Positions 1-7,425 of a stretch of DNA of 64,000 nt are shown piece by piece. The stretch comes from Acidisoma cellulosilyticum. GTDB taxonomy: Bacteria; Pseudomonadota; Alphaproteobacteria; Acetobacterales; Acetobacteraceae. The first letter of the stretch is position 1. Every line of letters begins with the position of its first letter. The notes below the pieces were generated by a model. That model searched no databases, had not been told where the DNA came from, and worked only from the letters and a program-made list of their open reading frames with translations. The position numbers and the translations under genes are program-made. The DNA lies in NCBI RefSeq assembly GCF_020621385.1, contig NZ_JAESVA010000001.1:858217-922216 (forward strand), read 5' to 3'.

Positions 1-2
1 CG

Positions 3-1478
3 TTCAAGCTTTACGACACCTACGGCTTCCCGCTCGACCTGACGCAGGACGCGCTGCGCGAACAGGGCCGCACGGTCGATGTCTCGGGTTTCGAGGAAGC
101 GATGGCCGAGCAGCGCACCCGTGCGCGCGCCGCCTGGGCGGGGTCCGGCGATGCCGCGACGGATCGCGTGTGGTTCGATCTTAAGGAAAAGGTCGGTGCG
201 ACCGAGTTCCTGGGCTACGCGACCGAAAGTGCTGAGGGCGAGATCCTGGCCATCGTCGTCGATGGTGCCACGGTCGCGGATGCCATGGCCGGCAGCGAGG
301 TTGCCGTCATCCTCAACCAGACGCCTTTCTATGCCGAAAGCGGCGGTCAGGTCGGCGATCAGGGTCTCATTACCGGCGCCGATGGGCTGGTGATTGCCGT
401 CACCGATACGCAGAAGAAGCTGGGCGACCTGTTCGTCCATTACGGCCGCGTCGAGAGCGGCCTCGCCCGTCCCGGCTTCGCTGTTCAGGCCAAGGTCGAT
501 CACACCCGGCGCGGCGCCATTCGCGCCCATCACTCGGCAACCCATCTGCTGCACGAGGCGCTACGCCGTCAGCTCGGCACGCATGTCGCGCAGAAGGGCA
601 GCTTGAACGCGCCGGACCGTCTGCGCTTCGACATCAGCCATCCGAAGCCAGTCACGGCTGAGGAACTGGCTATCGTCGAGGCCGAGGTGAATGCCCGCAT
701 CCGCGAGAATTCGGCCGTCACCACGCGCCTGATGACGCCGGATGCCGCCGTCGCCGAAGGTGCGATGGCCCTGTTCGGCGAGAAATACGGCGATGAGGTT
801 CGCGTCGTCTCCATGGGTGACGGTGACGGCGAGCGTGGCGCCTATTCCATCGAACTCTGCGGCGGCACGCATGTCGGTCGCACCGGCGATATCGGCCTGC
901 TGCGCATCGTGGGCGAAACCGGTGTCTCCGCCGGCGTGCGCCGTATCGAAGCTGTCGCGGCCGAAAGCGCCTTCCTCAGCCTGCGCGAGACCGAGCGCCT
1001 GTTGGACGAAGCGGCGGCCGCCTTGAAGGTGCCGGCGGCCCAACTGCCCGCGCGCATTGCAGCCCTTGTTGAAGACCGCAAGAAGCTGGAGCGTCAGCTC
1101 AGCGAAGCGCAGAAGAAGCTCGCCACCGGCGACGGTGCCGCCGCGATTGAGGAGATTGCCGGCGTGAAGCTCGCCGCGCGCAATCTGGGTGACGTCTCGC
1201 CGCGTGATCTGAAGGGTTTGGCGGAAACCATCGGCAAGCAGATCGAAAGCGGCGTCGTGGCGCTGGTCTCGACCGCCGAAGGCAAGCTCAGCATCGTCGT
1301 CAGCGTCTCTGACGATCTCACCAGCCGGATCAATGCCGTCGATCTGGTGCGCGCAGCTGCGGAAGCCGCCGGCGGCAAGGGCGGCGGCGGGCGTCCGAAC
1401 CTGGGTCAGGCCGGCGGCCCTGACGGCACCCTGGCCGATGCCGCGCTGGATGCCGTGCGGGCGAAGCTGGCGGCATAA
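3..1478 (+). CDS. alaS: Alanine--tRNA ligase, C-terminal part (5' end outside window)
   Basis: The frame is open from the left edge, giving about 491 residues; AlaS is usually near 880, so roughly the first 390 residues (most of the class II catalytic core) lie outside. What remains is the end of the tRNA-recognition region, the editing domain with an HHSATHLLH zinc motif and a downstream CGGTH motif (the other two zinc ligands, C and H), a coiled-coil linker rich in KKLERQL, and the C-Ala domain with a Gly-rich GGKGGGGRP stretch. It charges tRNA-Ala and hydrolyses mischarged Ser/Gly-tRNA-Ala. It converges with the glycosyltransferase gene, and a REP-like hairpin lies just after its TAA. Identification is secure. 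Confidence 0.97.
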   Translation, partial: FKLYDTYGFPLDLTQDALREQGRTVDVSGFEEAMAEQRTRARAAWAGSGDAATDRVWFDLKEKVGATEFLGYATESAEGEILAIVVDGATVADAMAGSEVAVILNQTPFYAESGGQVGDQGLITGADGLVIAVTDTQKKLGDLFVHYGRVESGLARPGFAVQAKVDHTRRGAIRAHHSATHLLHEALRRQLGTHVAQKGSLNAPDRLRFDISHPKPVTAEELAIVEAEVNARIRENSAVTTRLMTPDAAVAEGAMALFGEKYGDEVRVVSMGDGDGERGAYSIELCGGTHVGRTGDIGLLRIVGETGVSAGVRRIEAVAAESAFLSLRETERLLDEAAAALKVPAAQLPARIAALVEDRKKLERQLSEAQKKLATGDGAAAIEEIAGVKLAARNLGDVSPRDLKGLAETIGKQIESGVVALVSTAEGKLSIVVSVSDDLTSRINAVDLVRAAAEAAGGKGGGGRPNLGQAGGPDGTLADAALDAVRAKLAA

Positions 1479-1498
1479 GACGAGCGCTACCGCCCCTT

Positions 1499-1530
1499 GT
1501 CGTCCGCGTGCTCGTCACGCGGATCTACCC
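1499..1530 (+). repeat. REP-like hairpin, copy 1
   Basis: The element has flank GTCG, an 8-bp perfect stem (TCCGCGTG/CACGCGGA), loop CTCGT and flank TCTACCC. It lies between the 3' ends of alaS and the glycosyltransferase gene. It has the same 4-8-5-8-7 geometry as the copies near 22.4 and 49.1 kb, but a different stem sequence. There is no T-run, so it is not an ordinary intrinsic terminator, though it could slow polymerase between convergent genes. Confidence 0.8.
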
Positions 1531-1568
1531 GCCTGTGCTACCGCACGGCCGATGAGGCGCCGTCACGG

Positions 1569-2519
1569 CTAAAGCAGATCCGCCGTGCTGAGCGCGGCGG
1601 TGACGTCGTCCAGCGCCAAATCCACCAGATTATCCTCGCGCAGGACGATTCCGGCCTGGCCGGTCGGGCCACGCGGTTGTGTGCGCGACGGATCGCTGTC
1701 GTAGGAAAACAGCGTGACGGTCGGGCAGCCCATGGCTGCGGCCAGATGCATCGGCCCGGTATCATTGCCGACCGCAAAACGGGCGCCCGCCGCAAGCGCG
1801 GCAAGCCCCGGCAGATCGGTCTGACCCGTCAGGTCGATCGCCTCGGGGCAGAATTCCTGAATGGTGCGCGCCAGCGGACCTTCCGGCCCGGTGCCGATCA
1901 CGACCGGCGTAATCCCGACCCTGACCAGAATACTGCCCAACTGGCCGTAGAAGGGCGTCGGCCAGCGTTTCGCCGGCCGGTGCGGCGCAGCGCCCGGCAC
2001 CAGCAGCGCATAGCGTTCCGGCATTTCAGGCGGATTGGCAGCCTGGATCAGCCAATCCGTTGCCGCCATCGGCACCGACGCGATCCCGGCCATGGCCAAC
2101 TGATCGCGCTGCCGCTCCCAGGTATGCATGGTGTCACGCTCGGGATTCGCATGGGGATGCGAGGCGCCCTGGGCGATGCCCGACCAGCCCGGCCGCCCGG
2201 CAAGCGCGAAATAGCGGCTGGACCGCCCGGAGGTCTGCAAGTCGTAGACGAAATCGTAGCCGCGCAGCTTCCGCCGGATGTCGAAGAAGCCGCGCAGGTC
2301 CCACCAGGGCGCGCGGCGGTCGATGACCACGTCATCGAACCAAGGGCTGAGGCGGCCCAGGCGCGCGAAAGCGGGCGTCGTCAGCAGCGTGATATGGGCA
2401 TCCGGATGCTGGGCGCGGATCGCCGCGAATGGCCCGAAGGAGAGGATGACATCGCCCAGCGCACTCAGGCGGATCACCAGGATCCGCTTCGCTGTCCTCG
2501 GGTCTTTGGGTCGAGCCAT
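1569..2519 (-). CDS. Glycosyltransferase family 9 (heptosyltransferase-like)
   Basis: This 316-residue protein has the GT-B features of ADP-heptose:LPS heptosyltransferases. The N-terminus ILVIRLSALGDVI is the typical GT9 acceptor-domain beta strand. The C-terminal domain carries a PGAAPHRPAKRWP loop and the NDTGPMHLAAAMGCPTV motif that binds the nucleotide sugar. It probably adds a sugar to the LPS core at the cytoplasmic face of the inner membrane. The donor and acceptor cannot be read from sequence, and there is no surrounding waa cluster. It lies 78 bp downstream of comM on the same strand and could be co-transcribed with it. The start is the ATG before ARPKDPRT; its ribosome-binding site is weak. 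Confidence 0.88.
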   Translation of the reverse strand: MARPKDPRTAKRILVIRLSALGDVILSFGPFAAIRAQHPDAHITLLTTPAFARLGRLSPWFDDVVIDRRAPWWDLRGFFDIRRKLRGYDFVYDLQTSGRSSRYFALAGRPGWSGIAQGASHPHANPERDTMHTWERQRDQLAMAGIASVPMAATDWLIQAANPPEMPERYALLVPGAAPHRPAKRWPTPFYGQLGSILVRVGITPVVIGTGPEGPLARTIQEFCPEAIDLTGQTDLPGLAALAAGARFAVGNDTGPMHLAAAMGCPTVTLFSYDSDPSRTQPRGPTGQAGIVLREDNLVDLALDDVTAALSTADLL

Positions 2520-2597
2520 CGCGGGAATGCGCCTTGTCTGCAGCCGGGTCCGTCCCCTCGCCTAACCCATCCGTCGCGCGAAGGAAATCCGCGCGCC

Positions 2598-4142
2598 CTA
2601 ATCGGCTGCCGCCCCTTGGCTTTTGCGCGGGCGCAGTGTCGGCTGGCCGGGCGAGCGATGGCGATAGGCGAAGGCCTCCGCGACATCGATGCGACGAACG
2701 GTCGCGATCCCCGCCAGATCCGCGATCGAGCGCGAGACGCGCAGCATGCGGGTGAAGCCCCGCGCCGACAGACCCAGCCGCTCGGCCGCCTTCTCGGCAT
2801 AGTCCCGCGCGTCCGGCTGCAAGGCGATGCGGTCGACCTCCATCTCGCTATTCAGCCAGGCCGTCTCGGCCTCGCCTGCCCTGGCACGCTGTGCCGCGCG
2901 CGCCGCAGCCACGCGGGCAGCGACCTCGGCGCTCGTCTCGCCCGGCGGTGCGCGGGAAAGTTCGATCGGCGTGATCGGTGAAACCTCGACGACCAAGTCG
3001 ATCCGGTCCATCAGCGGACCGCTGATCTTGCCCTGATAATCCTCCGCGCAACGCGGCGCCCGGCCACATTCGCGCGCGGCATTGCCAAAATGGCCGCACC
3101 GGCAAGGGTTCATGGCCGCGATCATCTGAAACCGCGCGGGATAGGTAATATGGGCGGCGGCGCGTGCCACCGTGGTCCGTCCAGCCTCCACCGGCTGGCG
3201 CAAGGCTTCCAAAGCAGCCCTTGGGAACTCGGGTAATTCGTCGAGGAACAGAACGCCACGATGAGCGAGGCTGACCTCCCCCGGACGTGCCCGCTGGCCG
3301 CCACCCGTCAGCGCGGCCTGAGAGGCCGAATGATGCGGTTCCCGGAACGGCGGCCGTTTGATCAATTGCCCGCCCTGCAACATGCCGGCGACGCTATGGA
3401 CCATGCTGACCTCCAGCGCTTCCATCGGGCTGAGATCGGGCAGGATACCGGGCAGGCGCGAGGCGAGCATGGATTTGCCGGCGCCGGGCGGCCCGATCAT
3501 CAGCAGATGATGGCCGCCGGCGGCCGCGATCTCCATCGCGCGGCGGGCGAGTTCCATGCCCTTCACCTGGGCCAGATCCGGTCCCGGCGGCGCTTCGGCC
3601 AGACCCGCGACCGAGGGCGGCATCAGGATCTGCGTGCCACGAAAATGATTGATCAAGCTCATCAGATCCGGCGCCGCCAGAATGGCGAGATTGCCGGCCC
3701 AGGCCGCTTCCGGCCCTTGCGCCGCCGGGCAGATCAACCCCCAGTCCCGCTCGGCCGCCGCGATCGCCGCCGGCAAAATGCCGGCGACCGATACGATGCC
3801 GCCGTCGAGCGACACCTCCCCCAGGGCTGCGAAGCGCGCCAGCTCCTCGGGCGGAAGGATATCCATGGTGCCGAGCACGGCGATGGCCATCGGCAAATCG
3901 AAATGGCTGCCTTCCTTGATCTGATCGGCCGGCGCCAGATTGATCAGCAGGCGCTTGGGCGGCAAAGCCAGCCCCATGGCCGAGAGCGCGGCCCTGACCC
4001 GCTCCCGCGCCTCGCCCACGGCCTTGTCGGGCAGGCCCACGACCAGGAAGGCCGGCAATCCGCCGGACGCCTGGGCCTGCACCTCCACCGGCACGGCGCG
4101 AATGCCGGAGAAGGCGAAGCTCTGCACCCGGACCACGCCCAT
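2598..4142 (-). CDS. comM: YifB/ComM family Mg-chelatase-like AAA+ ATPase
   Basis: The protein has 514 residues, close to the usual ~505 for ComM. The N-terminal ChlI-type domain starts MGVVRVQSFAFSGI and is followed by a Lon-like fold. The AAA+ module has Walker A GPPGAGKS and Walker B LFLDELPEF. A Cys-rich insert (CRCGHFGN...CGRAPRC) and the C-terminal Mg-chelatase lid follow. ComM is known as a hexameric helicase that extends branch migration during natural transformation; family members also occur in non-competent bacteria. I chose the internal ATG at 4142 because the upstream in-frame codons would run into the asd promoter and have no homologous sequence. It is divergent from asd across 164 bp. 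Confidence 0.93.
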   Translation of the reverse strand: MGVVRVQSFAFSGIRAVPVEVQAQASGGLPAFLVVGLPDKAVGEARERVRAALSAMGLALPPKRLLINLAPADQIKEGSHFDLPMAIAVLGTMDILPPEELARFAALGEVSLDGGIVSVAGILPAAIAAAERDWGLICPAAQGPEAAWAGNLAILAAPDLMSLINHFRGTQILMPPSVAGLAEAPPGPDLAQVKGMELARRAMEIAAAGGHHLLMIGPPGAGKSMLASRLPGILPDLSPMEALEVSMVHSVAGMLQGGQLIKRPPFREPHHSASQAALTGGGQRARPGEVSLAHRGVLFLDELPEFPRAALEALRQPVEAGRTTVARAAAHITYPARFQMIAAMNPCRCGHFGNAARECGRAPRCAEDYQGKISGPLMDRIDLVVEVSPITPIELSRAPPGETSAEVAARVAAARAAQRARAGEAETAWLNSEMEVDRIALQPDARDYAEKAAERLGLSARGFTRMLRVSRSIADLAGIATVRRIDVAEAFAYRHRSPGQPTLRPRKSQGAAAD

Positions 4143-4306
4143 GAAACATTCCAATTGTGTCGATATCGGAATATTAATCTGCCTGACCGGGCCTTGTCCA
4201 TCGCCGGCCGGGGGGCTGCCCGGCAGAGGCTTCGCTTGTGATCGCCAACCGAAATCGCTAACGGGATCGACCCTCCCTAATCGCAGGTTGGGTAATAGGA
4301 GCAAGG

Positions 4307-5344
4307 ATGATGGGCTATCGGGTCGCGGTCGTAGGCGCCACAGGGGCTGTGGGACGCGAAATCATCAAAACGCTGGCCGAGCGGGATTTTCCGATTAGCG
4401 ATATTGTCGCCCTTGCCTCCGGCCGTTCCACCGGCACCGAAATCTCCTTCGGCGATAAACAAGTGCTGAAAACCCAGAACCTGGAAAAATTCGACTTCCA
4501 CGGCTGGGACATCGCCCTGTTCAGCCCCGGCGCCTCCGTCTCGGCCATTCACGCGCCGCGCGCGGCGGCAGCCGGCTGCGTCGTCATCGACAATACCAGC
4601 CATTTCCGCATGGACCCGGATGTGCCGCTGGTGGTGCCGGAAGTGAACCCCGAGGCGCTGCTCGGCTTCCGCAAGAAGAACATCATCGCCAATCCGAACT
4701 GCTCGACCATTCAGATGGTGGTGGCGCTGAAGCCGCTGCATGACGAGTTCAAGATCAAGCGCGTGATCGTCGCGACCTATCAGTCGGTCTCGGGCGCCGG
4801 CAAGGAAGGCATGGACGAGCTGTTCAACAACAGCCGCGCCATCTACGTGAACGACCCGGTGACGCCGCAGCAATTCACCAAGAACATCGCCTATAACGTC
4901 ATCCCGCATATCGACGTCTTCATGGATGACGGCTCCACCAAGGAAGAGTGGAAGATGGTCGTGGAGACGAAGAAAATCCTCGACCCCAACATCGCTGTGA
5001 CAGCGACCTGCGTGCGCGTGCCGGTCTTCATCGGCCATGCCGAAGCCGTGCATGTCGAGTTCGAGAATCCGGTAACGGCGGGTGAAGCGCGCGCCACGCT
5101 GCGCGATGCCCCGGGCGTGACGGTGATCGATGTCCGCGAAGACGGCGGCTACGCGACGCCGGCCGAAATTGCCGGTGAGGATAATGTCTTCGTCAGCCGC
5201 ATCCGCAAGGACCCGACGGTGCCGAACGGCATCGCCTTCTGGTGCGTGTCCGACAATCTGCGCAAGGGCGCGGCGCTCAACGCGGTGCAGATCGCGGAAA
5301 GCCTGATCGCGCAGAACCTGCTCAGCCAGCCGAAGGCGGCCTGA
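4307..5344 (+). CDS. asd: Aspartate-semialdehyde dehydrogenase
   Basis: This 345-residue enzyme reduces aspartyl-4-phosphate to aspartate semialdehyde with NADPH. That is the branch point to lysine/diaminopimelate, threonine and methionine. The N-terminal Rossmann motif is VVGATGAVGREI, the catalytic Cys is in NPNCSTIQM near residue 130, and the C-terminal part has the HVEF/EDNVFV features of the family. Two adjacent ATGs (4307 and 4310) follow an AGGAGCAAGG ribosome-binding site. It is single-copy within the window and ends at a strong hairpin shared with the convergent SDR gene. Confidence 0.97.
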   Translation: MMGYRVAVVGATGAVGREIIKTLAERDFPISDIVALASGRSTGTEISFGDKQVLKTQNLEKFDFHGWDIALFSPGASVSAIHAPRAAAAGCVVIDNTSHFRMDPDVPLVVPEVNPEALLGFRKKNIIANPNCSTIQMVVALKPLHDEFKIKRVIVATYQSVSGAGKEGMDELFNNSRAIYVNDPVTPQQFTKNIAYNVIPHIDVFMDDGSTKEEWKMVVETKKILDPNIAVTATCVRVPVFIGHAEAVHVEFENPVTAGEARATLRDAPGVTVIDVREDGGYATPAEIAGEDNVFVSRIRKDPTVPNGIAFWCVSDNLRKGAALNAVQIAESLIAQNLLSQPKAA

Positions 5345-5353
5345 TTTTCTGTC

Positions 5354-5381
5354 CCATCGGGGTCCGTCCGGACCCCGATGG
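5354..5381. terminator. Bidirectional hairpin between asd and the SDR gene
   Basis: A perfect 13-bp inverted repeat (arm CCATCGGGGTCCG) with a 2-nt loop lies 10 bp after the asd stop and 11 bp before the end of the convergent SDR gene. It lacks a clear T-run in either direction, so its role as a transcription terminator is inferred from stem strength and position. Confidence 0.7.
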
Positions 5382-5391
5382 AACGGGATTA

Positions 5392-6228
5392 TCAAGCGTC
5401 GCGTTCGGTCGAGACAGCGACGTCCTTCTGAGCCTCTAACGCTGCCAGACGCTCCGTCAGCGCCGCGTGAACGCGGCCCCAGGCATCGCGGCCAAGCAGA
5501 AGCCGGCGCGGGGCCTTGCCGCTATCGGCACAATCGATCATCGCCTGGGCCATCTTGTCGGCATCCCCCCGAATGGCGAAGCTGCCGCTCATGATCGCGC
5601 GGCGAACGGCCCCCGCCGGCGTCTCGGCATAGACGTCCATCGCCGGCGCGGAGACGAGATTGGTCGCGAAGCTGGTCCCCGCCGGCCCGGGCTCGACGAT
5701 GGTACAGGTGATGCCGAAGGGTGCCACTTCCTGCGCCACCGCTTCCACGAAACCCTCAATCCCCCATTTCGTCGCGTGATAAAGACCGAAACTTGGGTAA
5801 GCGAGCTGCCCGCCTTCTGACGACACCTGCTGGATCTGGCCGCCCCCCTGCGCGCGCAGATGCGGCAGCGCCGCCCGGATGACGGCGATGGAACCGAGCA
5901 GATTGGTATCCAACTGCTGCTTGATCTGCGTGTCGCTCAACTCCTCGCCCGCCCCGAACAGGCCATAGCCGGCATTGCTGACGACGACGTCGATCTGGCC
6001 CAGATCGCTGAAGGCGCGGGCCATGACGTCCCGCACTTTGTCCAGATCGGTGACGTCGAGTGACGCGACCCATAGGCTGTCGCCGTAGCGAGCCTTCAGA
6101 TCGTCCAGCACGTCCGTCCGCCGCAGGGTCGCGGCCACACGATCACCGCGAGCGAGCAGCCGTTCGGTCAGGTATCGTCCGATACCGGTGGAAGTACCGG
6201 TGATGAACCAGGTTTTGGACATCGACAT
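5392..6228 (-). CDS. Short-chain dehydrogenase/reductase
   Basis: This 278-residue classical SDR has the nucleotide-binding motif TGTSTGIGR near the N-terminus, SNAGYG (the NNAG equivalent) and the catalytic YHATK near residue 155. Arg residues after the second strand (TLRR) suggest NADP(H) preference. The substrate is unknown. It is divergent from a LysR-type regulator with a 109-bp gap that holds an inverted repeat, the usual arrangement for a regulator and its target. The start ATG follows a TGGAGAATGTCG ribosome-binding region. Confidence 0.9.
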   Translation of the reverse strand: MSMSKTWFITGTSTGIGRYLTERLLARGDRVAATLRRTDVLDDLKARYGDSLWVASLDVTDLDKVRDVMARAFSDLGQIDVVVSNAGYGLFGAGEELSDTQIKQQLDTNLLGSIAVIRAALPHLRAQGGGQIQQVSSEGGQLAYPSFGLYHATKWGIEGFVEAVAQEVAPFGITCTIVEPGPAGTSFATNLVSAPAMDVYAETPAGAVRRAIMSGSFAIRGDADKMAQAMIDCADSGKAPRRLLLGRDAWGRVHAALTERLAALEAQKDVAVSTERDA

Positions 6229-6286
6229 TCTCCAGAATCAGGCCGCCGGATTGCGCTGCCTTGCTGCCGGAGGAATTTGCGCTTCT

Positions 6287-6311
6287 TTATTGCTGGGATA
6301 ATCGGCAATAA
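6287..6311. promoter_or_regulatory. Candidate LysR-type regulator box
   Basis: An inverted repeat TTATTGC-N11-GCAATAA lies midway between the divergent SDR and LysR genes. Its 7-bp arms and 11-nt spacing fit the dyad that LysR-family regulators bind upstream of a divergently transcribed target. Binding is inferred from geometry and position only. Confidence 0.6.
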
Positions 6312-6337
6312 GTGGCATGACTTGGTGAAAATATCAC

Positions 6338-7231
6338 ATGAATGAGCAACCGAATCTCGGCGAGTTGCGGGCCTTTGCCGCGATCCTCCGCCATCGCAGC
6401 TTCCGCAAAGCCGCTGATGAGCTGGACGTCTCTCCGTCGACGCTCAGCCATATCATGCGTAGTCTGGAAGCCGGGCTTGGCGTGCGGCTGCTCCATCGCA
6501 CAACGCGCAGCCTGTCACCGACCGAAGCGGGGGAGCGTTTGATGGCGCGACTGCAGACCGTGCTGCGCGACCTCGACGGCGCGCTCGCGGAGGCGACGAC
6601 CTTCGGAGACCGGCCCAGCGGCCGGCTGCGTATCAATGCGGGCGAAGCCGGGGCCCGACTGCTGCTGACCCATGTCGTGCCGACGTTCATGGAACGCTAT
6701 CCCGAAGTGGAGCTTGACCTCGTCACCGACGGTCGCCTTGTCGATATCGTGGCGGAAGGCTTCGATGCCGGGATCAGACTTGGGGAGGCCGTGCCGCAGG
6801 ACATGATCGCCGTGCGTTTCGGCGGCCATGCGCGCTTTGTCGCTGTTGCGGCACCCCGCTACCTCGCCGGTCGCACCGTCCCGCAAACACCCGACGACCT
6901 CCATCACCACGCCTGCATCCGCATCCGCATGCCCAGCGGCAAACCGTATCGGTGGGAATTCGAGCGTCACGGGCAGGAGATCACCATCGACGTGCCGGGC
7001 AAGCTGACGTTGGATCATCCGGGCCTGATCGTCCGCGCGGCGGCGTCCGGTCTCGGCATCGCCTATGTGGTCGAGCGCGAAGCCCAGCCCTATCTCGACC
7101 GCGGCGACTTAACCATCCTGCTGGATGAATGGTGCCCGCCGATCCCGGGGCTTTTCCTCTATTATCCCGGCCATCGCCATGTGCCGCCTGCGCTGCGCGC
7201 TTTCGTCGACTTGCTGAAAGCGGCAATCTGA
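6338..7231 (+). CDS. LysR family transcriptional regulator
   Basis: The protein has 297 residues. An N-terminal winged helix-turn-helix (ELRAFAAILRHRSFRKAADEL, then SPSTLSHIMRSLE) is followed by a periplasmic-binding-protein-like effector domain. The effector domain has the GRLRINAGEA start and the late ITIDVPGKL / GLGIAYVVE segments seen in the CrgA/YafC-like branch of LysR proteins. It probably regulates the divergent SDR gene and itself. The ribosome-binding site is poor (GGTGAAAATATCAC before the ATG). The inducer is unknown. Confidence 0.93.
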   Translation: MNEQPNLGELRAFAAILRHRSFRKAADELDVSPSTLSHIMRSLEAGLGVRLLHRTTRSLSPTEAGERLMARLQTVLRDLDGALAEATTFGDRPSGRLRINAGEAGARLLLTHVVPTFMERYPEVELDLVTDGRLVDIVAEGFDAGIRLGEAVPQDMIAVRFGGHARFVAVAAPRYLAGRTVPQTPDDLHHHACIRIRMPSGKPYRWEFERHGQEITIDVPGKLTLDHPGLIVRAAASGLGIAYVVEREAQPYLDRGDLTILLDEWCPPIPGLFLYYPGHRHVPPALRAFVDLLKAAI

Positions 7232-7425
7232 CCGGCTGCCTCATGGTTTTAATTTATTTTTTTATCAAAACAAATCCCGATGTGTCGTTTTTATCTTTTC
7301 GTTTAGATAACATTTATATATGCATTTATAGGCAGAAAGACAACGCCTCGCGGCTGTTCGTTATCGCTTCTGGTCCGCCGATTTAGACTGATCGCAAACT
7401 CAGCCATTGTTTGAAATGCATAGAC
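7232..7425. other. AT-rich intergenic block before the glycan locus
   Basis: This 194-bp gap contains a stretch (about 7240-7335) made mostly of A and T, with runs of T and A, in a window that is otherwise strongly GC-rich. It may carry the promoter of the two glycosyltransferase genes. I see no clear hairpin terminator for the LysR gene. AT-rich promoter blocks in front of surface-glycan genes are often sites of nucleoid-protein silencing or recent transfer; that is inference here. Confidence 0.5.

Noticed and set aside
1497..2981. Long open frame on plus opposite the GT9 and comM genes
   Set aside because: It is antisense to well-identified proteins, is rich in Arg/Gly/Ala with no domain pattern, and crosses an intergenic border.
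4143..4304. N-terminal extension of comM by 54 codons
   Set aside because: The extra residues do not look like the family, and the extension would run to the asd start; the ATG at 4142 gives the canonical N-terminus.
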